In this document: one piece after another, positions 8,347-15,771 of the stretch
Layout of the letters: every line of letters starts with the position of its first letter
Position numbering within the stretch: the stretch's first letter is position 1
Translations under genes and position numbers: made by a program
Assembly (NCBI GenBank): GCA_963759175.1
Contig: CAVWXP010000004.1
Location: 1-64,000 of the forward strand
DNA: 64,000 nucleotides
Reading direction: 5' to 3'
DNA from: SZUA-442 sp963759175
GTDB lineage: Bacteria; Actinomycetota; Acidimicrobiia; Spongiisociales; UBA5794
The notes under the pieces: model-generated
Databases searched by the model: none
Told to the model about the DNA's origin: nothing
The model's input: the letters and a program-made list of their open reading frames with translations, nothing else

Positions 8347-8973
8347 ATGGAGGACAGCACCGAAGTGACCGCACGCGATCCCAACATCGAAACAGATGTC
8401 CGCGCCATCGTGGCCCGGATCGTCGACGGCGTCCTGGCAGGAGAGGTCCCGGCCCATCCACCGGAGGGGGACGATGCGGCGCCCGAGGGTATCCACGACC
8501 CCGAGCCGGGTGGCACGGCGACCATTGCGATCGGTGCCGACCACGGCGGATTCGCCATGAAGGAGCGACTCGGTTTCAAGCTCAAGGAGCAGGGGTTCGT
8601 GATCATCGACTGTGGCACGGACTCGTCGGCCTCCGTCGATTACCCCGATTTTGCCCAAGCGGTCGCACGCACCGTCGCCTCGGGTTCAGCGGACATCGGC
8701 ATCATGGTCGACGGCGCAGGCATCGGCTCGTCGATGGTCGGCAACAAGGTTCCCGGCGTGCGCGCCGCCCTGTGCTACGACGTGTCGACGGCACGCAACG
8801 CCCGCGAGCACAACCATGCGAACATGCTGACGCTCGGTGCCGCGCTCATCGGTGATGGCCTCGCGTGGCAGATCACCCAGGAATTCCTGTCCACCCCGTT
8901 CGGCCCCGGTCGGCATGCCCGCCGAGTCGAGATGATCGATGCGCTCGATCGGCCCACGGCCGGTGTCACATGA
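8347..8973 (+). CDS. BMC-associated RpiB/LacAB-family protein with encapsulation peptide, catalytic Cys replaced
   Basis: First gene of the microcompartment operon, 208 residues, against about 150 for ordinary RpiB. Residues about 13-31 (ETDVRAIVARIVDGVLAG) form an amphipathic helix followed by a Pro/Glu/Asp-rich linker, the layout of a BMC encapsulation peptide. The RpiB fold begins near residue 58 (IAIGADHGGFAMKE). The sugar- and phosphate-binding elements persist (VDYPDFAQAV, REHNHANMLTLGA, GRHARRVEMID). The catalytic loop reads VDGAGIGSSMVGNK where typical RpiB has CGTG or CGSG: the base Cys is Asp (residue 122) and the next Ser/Thr is Ala. The Glu used by the mycobacterial enzyme is also absent (Ser). 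It may be an isomerase with altered mechanism or substrate. The start is uncertain: ATG 8341, ATG 8347 or GTG 8365. It overlaps deoC by ATGA. Confidence 0.88.
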   Translation: MEDSTEVTARDPNIETDVRAIVARIVDGVLAGEVPAHPPEGDDAAPEGIHDPEPGGTATIAIGADHGGFAMKERLGFKLKEQGFVIIDCGTDSSASVDYPDFAQAVARTVASGSADIGIMVDGAGIGSSMVGNKVPGVRAALCYDVSTARNAREHNHANMLTLGAALIGDGLAWQITQEFLSTPFGPGRHARRVEMIDALDRPTAGVT

Positions 8974-9818
8974 GTGTGACCGACTTATCGCGGGACCAGC
9001 TCGTCGAGCTCGTTACACGAGAGGTGCTCGCGGCACTCGCCGAGCGGGCAGACATCCTCTCGAATCCAGAGAAGCTCCGCCAGGTCGTGGCGAACGGCGC
9101 CGATCGCGTCGCGTACCACGGAGATGCCGAGGATGTCCCCGTCGACCTCGCGAAATTCATCGATCACACCTTGTTGAAACCGGACGCCGATGCCGACGAG
9201 ATCGATGTCCTGTGCGATGAGGCGCTCGAATACGGATTCGCGTCGGTGTGCATCAACCCGACATGGGTCAAGCGATCAGCCGAGCGGCTACGGGGTTCGC
9301 CGGTGAAGGTCTGCACCGTGATCGGATTCCCCCTCGGGGCGAACACCCCGGAGATGAAGGCCATGGAGGCCCGCCGTGCGCTGCGCGACGGCGCTCGGGA
9401 GGTCGATATGGTGATCAACGTCGGCGCCCTCAAGTCGGGGATGCACGCCTTGGTTCGTTCGGACATCGAGAAGGTGGTCGACGCCGCCCACGAGGCAGGT
9501 GCGATCTGCAAGGTCATCCTCGAGACCGCCCTGCTCACCGATGAGGAGAAGGTCATCGCATCCGCATTGGCGAAACAGGCGAAGGCGGACTTCGTGAAGA
9601 CGTCGACGGGCTTCGCCGGTGGGGGAGCGACGGTGTACGACGTTGCGCTCATGCGCGAGACCGTGGGTCCCGACATGGGTGTCAAGGCGTCGGGTGGCGT
9701 GCGAACACTCGAGGATGCAGAGGACATGATCGCCGCTGGAGCCACTCGGATCGGTGCATCCGCCGGCGTCCAGATCGTCGGCGGCACGGAAGGAGACCAT
9801 GATGGCGAACGGTATTGA
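8970..9818 (+). CDS. deoC: Deoxyribose-phosphate aldolase (DERA) with N-terminal encapsulation peptide
   Basis: Class I aldolase splitting 2-deoxy-D-ribose 5-phosphate into glyceraldehyde 3-phosphate and acetaldehyde. 282 residues; the catalytic domain starts near residue 57 (DLAKFIDHTLLKPDA). Schiff-base lysine 210 is in FVKTSTGF, the second active-site lysine in GVKASGGVRT, and the proton-relay Asp in EVDMVINVGAL. The extra N-terminal region opens with an amphipathic helix (LSRDQLVELVTREVLAALAE), as expected for targeting into the BMC lumen. ATG 8970 overlaps the rpiB-like stop (ATGA). The 3' end overlaps the BMC-T gene by 17 bp. This is the signature enzyme of the operon. Confidence 0.95.
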   Translation: MSVTDLSRDQLVELVTREVLAALAERADILSNPEKLRQVVANGADRVAYHGDAEDVPVDLAKFIDHTLLKPDADADEIDVLCDEALEYGFASVCINPTWVKRSAERLRGSPVKVCTVIGFPLGANTPEMKAMEARRALRDGAREVDMVINVGALKSGMHALVRSDIEKVVDAAHEAGAICKVILETALLTDEEKVIASALAKQAKADFVKTSTGFAGGGATVYDVALMRETVGPDMGVKASGGVRTLEDAEDMIAAGATRIGASAGVQIVGGTEGDHDGERY

Positions 9819-10431
9819 ACTGCGCTCCTACGCGTTCCTCGACAGCCTCCAGCCCCAGTACGCAGCGTTCCTGGGGACGACGGCCCAGGGCTTCCTGCCC
9901 CTCGCCGGCGAGGCCTCGTTGTTCGTGGAGGTGGCACCAGGGATCGAGATCAATCGGTTGACGGACATCGCGCTCAAGGCGACCACCGTCAAGCCCGGCA
10001 TGCAGATCATCGAACGTGTCTTCGGTTTGCTCGAGATCCACTCGCCGGAGCAAGCCGAGACGAGGGCAGCGGGTGAGGCGATCCTCGACGCCCTCGGCCT
10101 GACCGAGGACGACCGCGTCAAGCCCCAGGTGTTGTCGAGCCAGATCATCCGACGCATCGACGATCACCATGCCCAACTCATCAACCGCATGCGGCATGGG
10201 CAGATGATCATCCCCGGTCAGACCCTGTACGTCCTCGAGTGCAACCCAGCCGCCTATGCGGCCCTCGCTGCGAACGAAGCCGAGAAGGCCTCGAACATCA
10301 ACGTGCTCGAGGTGCGTGCGTTCGGTGCCGTGGGACGCGTGTACCTCGGTGGCGAGGAGCAGGATGTCGAGGTCGGTTGGCAGGCAGCCGTTGGAGCGCT
10401 CGAGGGCCTCTCCGGCAGGGACAGTTCGTAA
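9802..10431 (+). CDS. BMC shell protein, tandem-domain trimer (BMC-T, double-stacking type)
   Basis: 209 residues holding two BMC folds. The opening LRSYAFLDSLQPQYAAFLG and later QMIIPGQTLYVLECNPA and AANEAEKA closely match, from memory, the stacked-trimer BMC-T2/T3 proteins of the Haliangium ochraceum shell, so I infer the double-layer class whose gated pores pass larger molecules. AAGGAG precedes two adjacent ATGs (9799, 9802); spacing favours 9802. It overlaps the end of deoC, so shell and enzyme genes are translationally coupled. Confidence 0.92.
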   Translation: MANGIELRSYAFLDSLQPQYAAFLGTTAQGFLPLAGEASLFVEVAPGIEINRLTDIALKATTVKPGMQIIERVFGLLEIHSPEQAETRAAGEAILDALGLTEDDRVKPQVLSSQIIRRIDDHHAQLINRMRHGQMIIPGQTLYVLECNPAAYAALAANEAEKASNINVLEVRAFGAVGRVYLGGEEQDVEVGWQAAVGALEGLSGRDSS

Positions 10432-10462
10432 CGGTTCGAAGAGAAACACGAGGAGGAACGAC

Positions 10463-10765
10463 ATGGCAGATGCACTCGGAATGATCGAATGCCGGAGCTT
10501 TGCGGCGATGGTCGAAGCGGCTGATGCGATGGTGAAGGCGGCGAAGGTCGAGCTGGTCAGCTACGAAGAGACCGGCGGAGGCTACGTCACGGCCATCGTC
10601 CGCGGCGACGTGGCCGCCGTGAAGGCGGCGGTCGATGCCGGCGTGCGCGGCGGTGAGAAGGTCGGCGAGGTGATCGCGACGCATGTGATCGCGCGCCCCC
10701 ACGTGAACCTCGATCTCGTCCTCCCGTTGGGTCGTCGGGACGATGCCCAGGATTCCGTTGGCTGA
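10463..10765 (+). CDS. BMC shell protein, hexamer (BMC-H)
   Basis: 100-residue single-domain BMC protein (Pfam BMC, EutM/PduA/CcmK class) that builds the shell facets. The motifs ALGMIECRSFAAMVEAADAM, AKVELV, the pore-region loop EETGGGYVTAIVRGDVAAVKAA and VIARPH are all characteristic. GAGGAGG sits seven bases before ATG 10463. It is the only BMC-H gene in the operon, so it must supply most of the facet area if the shell has no components encoded elsewhere. Confidence 0.96.
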   Translation: MADALGMIECRSFAAMVEAADAMVKAAKVELVSYEETGGGYVTAIVRGDVAAVKAAVDAGVRGGEKVGEVIATHVIARPHVNLDLVLPLGRRDDAQDSVG

Positions 10766-10792
10766 TCGCGTCCCCCGGATGGAGGAGCGTCC

Positions 10793-11080
10793 ATGAATCT
10801 CGGAACTGTCACCGGAACCCTCGTCGCATCGCGCAAGGAGCCGATGCTCGACGGCCTCCCGATGCTCGTCGTGCGTCGACTCGATGAACGCGGCGAGGCG
10901 GCGGGCGGGTATGTGATCGCTGTGGACGCCGTCGGCGCCGGTGTGGGTGAGGTCGTCCTGTACGCATCGGGAAGCTCGGCGCGCCAGACGGCGGTCACCA
11001 AGGACAAACCGTGCGACGCCGTCATCATGGCGATCGTGGACCAGTGGGACGTCGACGGCGAGACCGTCTTCGTGAAGTGA
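10793..11080 (+). CDS. BMC vertex protein (BMC-P, EutN/CcmL family), copy 1
   Basis: 95 residues of the EutN/CcmL family, which form pentamers that cap the icosahedral vertices. Typical features are the start MNLGTVTGTLVASRK, LVVRRLDERGE, YVIAVDAVGAGVGEVVLYA, the GSSAR turn and the end VDAIVMAIVD-like segment (DAVIMAIVDQWDV). GGAGGAG precedes the ATG. It is the first of three BMC-P paralogues in the operon and lies one base before the aldehyde dehydrogenase start. Confidence 0.95.
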   Translation: MNLGTVTGTLVASRKEPMLDGLPMLVVRRLDERGEAAGGYVIAVDAVGAGVGEVVLYASGSSARQTAVTKDKPCDAVIMAIVDQWDVDGETVFVK

Positions 11081-11081
11081 C

Positions 11082-12548
11082 ATGCCTGACCTGAGCGATA
11101 CCGACATCCAGGCGATCATCGCGCGCGTCAAGGGCCGTGTCGCGGCCGGCGACGTCGGGCCGAGGGCCGGCCGTGCCCTGGAGGCTGCCGATGCTGTCGC
11201 CGATGTCCACGCCGACGAGCTCGGCGAGGGTGTCTTCGGCGACGTCGACGGCGCTGTTGCCGCGGCCTCGGCGGCGTTCACCAGCTACCAGCGAGTGGGT
11301 CTCGACGGTCGCAAGGAGATCATCGAGGCGATCCGGGCGACGATGCGACGCGAGAACGAGCGCCTCGCCTATATGGCTCGCCAGGAAACGGGTCTCGGGC
11401 GCGCCGACGACAAGGTCATCAAGAACCACCTCGTGATCGAGCGAACCCCCGGACCCGAGGATCTCGAGCCCGATGTCGTCACGGGCGACCGCGGCATGAT
11501 GGTCACCGAGTACGCACCGTACGGTGTGATCGGAGCGATCACACCGACGACGAATCCGACGTCCACCATCATCAACAACGCCATCGCCGTGTTGTCCGCA
11601 GGCAACAGCGTGACGTTCAACGTGCATCCGAGCGCGCGCCGGGTCTCGGTCGAGAATGTCAAGCTCCTCAACCGGGCGATCGCCTCGGTCGGCGGGCCCG
11701 CCAACCTCGTCACGTGTGTCGCCGTGCCCACGCTCGAGTCCGCACAGCAGCTCATGCACCACCCCGATGTGCGGGTGTTGCTCGTGACCGGGGGTCCCGG
11801 CGTGGTGAAGGAGGCCCTCCGTACCCCGAAGAAGGCGATAACGGCCGGACCCGGCAACCCGCCGGCCGTCGTCGATCAGACGGCAGACATCGCCAAAGCC
11901 GCCAAGGACATCGTCCACGGGGCGTCCTTCGACAACAACGTCATCTGCGTCGACGAGAAGACCACCATCGTCGTGGACACCGTTGCCGATCGGTTGGTGC
12001 AGCACATGGCGTCCGCGGGGGCCTACCGGCTCAAGGAGCACGAACTCAAACGCCTCGAACGTGTGATCTTCAAGGAGATGGGTCCCCCGAACAAGCCCGG
12101 CCTCATCGATGGTCGTTTCGTCGGCAAGGATGCCTCGGTGATCGCCGCCGAGATCGGCCTCGTGCTCCCGGCGGAGACGCGGCTGCTCATCGCCGAGGTT
12201 CCGGTCGAGCACAGCCTGGTGTGGACGGAGCAGATGATGCCCGTGATGCCCGTCGTCCGTGTCAAGGACGTCGATACCGCCATCAGCCTCGCGGTGCGTT
12301 CCGAGCATGGCTTCCGCCACACGGCTTCGATCCACTCCACCAATGTCGACACGATCACGCGCATGGCCCGTGCCATGAACTGCTCGATCTTCGTGGCCAA
12401 TGGTCCGAACGTGGCCGGACTCGGCGCGGATGGCGAGGGATACACCTCGTTCTCGATCGCCAGCCCGACCGGCGAGGGGCTCACCAGGCCCCGGACCTTC
12501 TCCAGGCAACGACGTGTGTCGGTCATCGGAGCGTTGCGCATTGTTTGA
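11082..12548 (+). CDS. CoA-acylating aldehyde dehydrogenase (PduP/EutE-like) with encapsulation peptide
   Basis: 488 residues. It oxidises an aldehyde, here presumably acetaldehyde from DeoC, with NAD and CoA to acyl-CoA. The N-terminal helix DTDIQAIIARVKGRVAAG resembles the encapsulation peptides on PduP/EutE and those on the two preceding enzymes. The catalytic domain shows the nucleotide-binding TPTTNPTSTIINN, the glycine motif TGGPGVVKEAL with AGPGNPPAVVD, and catalytic Cys289 in NNVICVDEK. Family members lack the C-terminal features of non-acylating dehydrogenases. The stop overlaps the second BMC-T gene by 8 bp. Confidence 0.93.
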   Translation: MPDLSDTDIQAIIARVKGRVAAGDVGPRAGRALEAADAVADVHADELGEGVFGDVDGAVAAASAAFTSYQRVGLDGRKEIIEAIRATMRRENERLAYMARQETGLGRADDKVIKNHLVIERTPGPEDLEPDVVTGDRGMMVTEYAPYGVIGAITPTTNPTSTIINNAIAVLSAGNSVTFNVHPSARRVSVENVKLLNRAIASVGGPANLVTCVAVPTLESAQQLMHHPDVRVLLVTGGPGVVKEALRTPKKAITAGPGNPPAVVDQTADIAKAAKDIVHGASFDNNVICVDEKTTIVVDTVADRLVQHMASAGAYRLKEHELKRLERVIFKEMGPPNKPGLIDGRFVGKDASVIAAEIGLVLPAETRLLIAEVPVEHSLVWTEQMMPVMPVVRVKDVDTAISLAVRSEHGFRHTASIHSTNVDTITRMARAMNCSIFVANGPNVAGLGADGEGYTSFSIASPTGEGLTRPRTFSRQRRVSVIGALRIV

Positions 12549-13152
12549 CGAGACGATCGGATCCGCCGTCGGCGTGTGGGAGTTCGACTCGATCGTCGAC
12601 GGCATCCATGCCGCTGATGCCATCGCCAAGGGGTCGCCCATCGCCACCTTCTTCACCGGGACGACCCACCCCGGTCGCTACGTCATCCTCGTCGGCGGCG
12701 ATACAGCGTCGGTCGTTGTTGCCAGGGACATCGTCGAGGATCTCGACCTCGTGTGCCTCGATACATGTTTCCTGCCCGACATCGCGGCCGAGGTGTTGGC
12801 GGTCGTCACCGGACCCGACGCTCCCGCTGACGCACGCGGGGACGCCATCGGCGTCGTCGAGACCGCCACGGTGTCCTCGGGCATCGACGCTGCGGACGCC
12901 GCCGTCAAGGCGGCCGACGTCACCCTCGACGCCCTGCGGTTGGCCGATGGCATCGGCGGCAAGGCCTATCTGGTCGTGAGCGGGACGGTGGGGGATGCCC
13001 AAGCCGCGGTCGAGGCGGCCATCGAGCGTGCGGATTCCCGGATCGTGTCGTCCGTCGTCATCGCCCAGCTCACGGAGGACCTGAGGGTCGACCTGGCATC
13101 GGCCTCCCGGTTCCTCGACCGGGTCAGGAGTCGGGGAACGGAGGCGCCGTGA
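12541..13152 (+). CDS. BMC shell protein, tandem-domain (BMC-T, single-layer type)
   Basis: 203 residues with two BMC repeats: AVGVWEFDSIVDGIHAADAI near residue 8 and AIGVVETATVSSGIDAADAA near residue 101, each followed by the beta-alpha elements of the fold (YVILVGGDTASVVVARD; AYLVVSGTVGDAQAAVEAA). The unpermuted order suggests the single-layer trimer class, like H. ochraceum BMC-T1. No ATG is available; TTG 12541 overlapping the dehydrogenase stop is my choice, GTG 12574 being the fallback. The end overlaps the next BMC-P by GTGA. Confidence 0.88.
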   Translation: MFDETIGSAVGVWEFDSIVDGIHAADAIAKGSPIATFFTGTTHPGRYVILVGGDTASVVVARDIVEDLDLVCLDTCFLPDIAAEVLAVVTGPDAPADARGDAIGVVETATVSSGIDAADAAVKAADVTLDALRLADGIGGKAYLVVSGTVGDAQAAVEAAIERADSRIVSSVVIAQLTEDLRVDLASASRFLDRVRSRGTEAP

Positions 13153-13421
13153 AACTCGGCCGTGTGCGGGGATCGGTGGTGGCCACGGTGAAGGATCCCG
13201 CGATGACCGGCATGAAGTTCCTGATCGTCCAGCCGCTCGACGATGCGCAACGTGATCGCGGCGCATGCGTCGTCGCAGCCGATGCCGTCCACCAGGCAGG
13301 GGTCGGCGATCTCGTCTACTTCGTTGCATCGCGCGAGGCCGCTGAGGCGATGCACCCGCGCTTCGTTCCGATCGATCACGCGATCACCGGTATCGTCGAT
13401 CAGGTCGACGTGCGACCATGA
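13149..13421 (+). CDS. BMC vertex protein (BMC-P, EutN/CcmL family), copy 2
   Basis: 90 residues starting at GTG 13149 inside the BMC-T stop. MKLGRVRGSVVATVKDPAM, FLIVQPLDD, CVVAADAVHQAGVGDLVYFV and AITGIVDQVDV follow the family pattern. It diverges strongly from copy 1, so the three vertex proteins are not recent duplicates and may occupy different vertices or bind different cargo. It overlaps copy 3 by ATGA. Confidence 0.94.
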   Translation: MKLGRVRGSVVATVKDPAMTGMKFLIVQPLDDAQRDRGACVVAADAVHQAGVGDLVYFVASREAAEAMHPRFVPIDHAITGIVDQVDVRP

Positions 13422-13687
13422 ACGTGGGCCGTGTGGTGGGGACGGTCGTGTCGACCATCAACCATCCGTTCTTCGATGGTCAACGACTCCTCGTCTGCCG
13501 CCTCATCGATCGTGACCAGGACATCGGTGACTACCTGATCTGCACGGACCTCGTCGGTGCGGGGGTGGACGAGACGGTTCTCATCCTCGACGAGGGAACG
13601 TCGGCCCGGCAGATGCACGGAGTCGCAACCGGACCCATCCGTTCGGTTGTCGTCGGCATCGTCGACGACGTGCACGAGGTGTCCTGA
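13418..13687 (+). CDS. BMC vertex protein (BMC-P, EutN/CcmL family), copy 3
   Basis: 89 residues from ATG 13418, the last gene of the operon. MNVGRVVGTVVSTINHPFF, LLVCRLID, YLICTDLVGAGVDETVLIL and the GTSAR turn match EutN/CcmL proteins. No terminator hairpin with a T-run is visible in the 50 bp before the next gene, which has its own TAGCAT promoter element. Confidence 0.94.
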   Translation: MNVGRVVGTVVSTINHPFFDGQRLLVCRLIDRDQDIGDYLICTDLVGAGVDETVLILDEGTSARQMHGVATGPIRSVVVGIVDDVHEVS

Positions 13688-13737
13688 CCAGAGCATGGTC
13701 ACGTGGGATACGAGTCGCTGCCGATAGCATCGCAAGC

Positions 13738-14106
13738 ATGAAGCTCCGGTTCATAGCGATGTCGGGTGTCGTGGCCATCCTGGTCGCCAGCTGCGGGGGA
13801 GGGATCTCCGCATCCTCGTGCGCCGAGGTCTCCGACGTGACCATGGAGCTGTTCCAGCGACTGATCGATGACATCGACGATGGGTTCGGTGACCTGACCG
13901 TCCAGGAGTTCGTCGCTGTGGGAACCGATCTCCCGTCCCTCGAGCAATTCCGAGCGGAGGCTGATCAGATCGATGCGATCGCGGCGGACCTCGGGTGCAC
14001 GCAGAGCCAGATCACCGCAGACGTGGAGGCGAGGGTCGGCGAGCTCACAGCCTCGACCGATCCGGGTGCTTTCATCATCGATGCCATCCGCGTCGGCGGG
14101 CTCTGA
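13738..14106 (+). CDS. Putative lipoprotein
   Basis: 122 residues. The signal peptide ends in a lipobox (AILVASC, Cys about residue 19), so the mature protein would be lipid-anchored outside the membrane. The rest is helical and acidic, with two further cysteines (SSCAEV and LGCTQS) that could pair. No family recognised. TAGCAT lies seven bases before the ATG, giving it a promoter separate from the BMC operon; a link with the microcompartment is not implied. Confidence 0.7.
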   Translation: MKLRFIAMSGVVAILVASCGGGISASSCAEVSDVTMELFQRLIDDIDDGFGDLTVQEFVAVGTDLPSLEQFRAEADQIDAIAADLGCTQSQITADVEARVGELTASTDPGAFIIDAIRVGGL

Positions 14107-14126
14107 CCGAACGACATCCGTGCGGT

Positions 14127-14798
14127 TCAGAGGTCGGCGGCGGCTGCCTCGTCGAGGAGCCACACGACCCGTTCGACCGCCGTGATCGCGGCGGCGGGAT
14201 GATCGGCGCCAGAGGCGATCTCCGCGACGATCGAAGCCTTCGAGGTCCCCGAGACGAGAAACATGACGACGTCGGCGAGTCCGATCAGTGCCGCGGTCGC
14301 CGTCAGGCGCCACGTATCGAGCTGGGGGACGAAGTTCGCCACGTACCCCACGGAGGTCACCCCGAGTGCTCGCGTGCCCGGGAACAGGGATGCCGTGTGG
14401 CCATCGGTCCCGACGCCGAGCATGACGACCTTGCGCGTGGAGGCATCCGTCATCAGCGGCACGATGACATCGCCGTAGTCGTTCGCGGCAGCTGCCGGAA
14501 CGCCGACGGTGGTGTCTGGCGCCAGGAACGTGATCCCTGTCTCGTCCGTGAGCGATGTCCGCACCATGTGCTGGTTGGCTTCGGGGGAATCCGGCGACAC
14601 CCAGCGTTCGTCGGCGATCCACGCGGTCACGCCCGACCAGTCCGCTCGCTGTGCGCACAGCGCTTCGTGGGTTGCCATCGGGGTCGATCCGCCGGCGAGT
14701 CCGAGCAGCAGGCGTTGGGCGCCTCCGACCTCGGCCATGACCATGGACGCCGCCTCGATGGCGAGGGCGTCGGGCGTCGGAACGATGATCGTGTCCAT
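14127..14798 (-). CDS. pgl: 6-phosphogluconolactonase
   Basis: 223 residues of the Pgl branch of the NagB/sugar-isomerase fold, hydrolysing 6-phosphogluconolactone in the oxidative pentose phosphate pathway. LLGLAGGSTP, the ADERWV motif, SPEANQHMVR and GVGTDGHTASLFPGT are diagnostic; the catalytic His is in the last. TAGTGT sits six bases before ATG 14798. Convergent with the lipoprotein gene and not near the other oxidative-branch genes in this window, although a canonical rpiB follows at 17.4 kb. Confidence 0.92.
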   Translation of the reverse strand: MDTIIVPTPDALAIEAASMVMAEVGGAQRLLLGLAGGSTPMATHEALCAQRADWSGVTAWIADERWVSPDSPEANQHMVRTSLTDETGITFLAPDTTVGVPAAAANDYGDVIVPLMTDASTRKVVMLGVGTDGHTASLFPGTRALGVTSVGYVANFVPQLDTWRLTATAALIGLADVVMFLVSGTSKASIVAEIASGADHPAAAITAVERVVWLLDEAAAADL

Positions 14799-14850
14799 TG
14801 CGACACACTACCGAAGTCGCCCCGCAGCGACCATCGGGTAGCGTGGGAAC

Positions 14851-15771
14851 GTGACCGATACCGTCATCGACTGGCTTTGCGCCGGGGATCCGGCGATCCG
14901 TTGGCAGACCGAGCGCGACCTGCTCGATGCGCCGGAGTCGACGTGGTCGGCGAGCCGACGAGCCATCGAGTCGAAGGGTTGGGGCAAGCGGACCCTCGAC
15001 CACCAGGATCCCTCTGGGACGTGGGGTGGGGGGCTGTACTCACCCAAGTGGACCTCGACGACGTACACGCTGATCCTGCTGACGCGGTTCGGGCTGGCCA
15101 CCGACGACCAGAGAGCCCGAAAGGGGTGCGCGCAGCTCCTCGAGCGCGCCACCTGGGTGGGAGGAGGCGTGTCGTACTGGAAGACCCACACCTATCCGGA
15201 GCTATGCGTCAACGCCATGGTGCTCGCCGTCTGTTCGTACTTCGCCCTCGACGACGACCGGATCGACGACGTGGCACGGATGCTCGTCGACGCCTCGTTG
15301 GATGGTGGCGGGTGGAACTGCCGGGACCGACACGGCGACACCCACGCTTCGTTCCACACGACGATCTCGGTCCTCGAAGGTCTCGCCCACTGGTCCGCGT
15401 TGCGCTCGAGCGCCGAGGCCATCCCTGCGATGGCTGATGCCCACGAGATGCTTTTGGACCACGGCATGTATCGGTCCCATCGCACGGGTGGGGTCATCGA
15501 CCGCACCTGGGAGGAAGCCCATTTCCCGCCACGATGGCACTACGACATCCTCCGCGGACTCGACCACATGCGTGCCGTCGGCGTGGAGCCGGATCCAAGG
15601 GCGCACGATGCCGTGGACGTGGTCCTGCGTGCCCGGACGACGGACGGGCGGTGGCCGAAAGGCAGTCAATACGGCGGTGAGGTGTTCTTCCCGCTCGAAC
15701 CCGGTCGCGTCCGCGGTCGGTGGAACACGCTGCGGGCCCTGCGGGTCCTGCGATGGTGGGACCAGCGATGA
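14851..15771 (+). CDS. Prenyltransferase/squalene-cyclase-like alpha/alpha toroid protein
   Basis: 306 residues beginning at GTG 14851, six bases after TAGCGT. Repeated helical hairpins with glycine/tryptophan-rich turns (DPSGTWGGGLYS, DASLDGGGWNCRD, RTTDGRWPKGSQ) resemble the QW-like repeats of terpenoid cyclase/prenyltransferase toroids. A substrate-specific motif such as DXDD is not visible, so the enzymatic role is open. It is translationally coupled (ATGA) to an alpha/beta hydrolase. Confidence 0.6.
   Translation: MTDTVIDWLCAGDPAIRWQTERDLLDAPESTWSASRRAIESKGWGKRTLDHQDPSGTWGGGLYSPKWTSTTYTLILLTRFGLATDDQRARKGCAQLLERATWVGGGVSYWKTHTYPELCVNAMVLAVCSYFALDDDRIDDVARMLVDASLDGGGWNCRDRHGDTHASFHTTISVLEGLAHWSALRSSAEAIPAMADAHEMLLDHGMYRSHRTGGVIDRTWEEAHFPPRWHYDILRGLDHMRAVGVEPDPRAHDAVDVVLRARTTDGRWPKGSQYGGEVFFPLEPGRVRGRWNTLRALRVLRWWDQR

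Noticed and set aside
11025..12656. 543-residue open frame antisense to the aldehyde dehydrogenase
   Set aside because: Shadow frame in high-GC DNA; composition is His/Arg/Gly-rich and no domain is seen. Same for 18030-19766 and 19778-21592.
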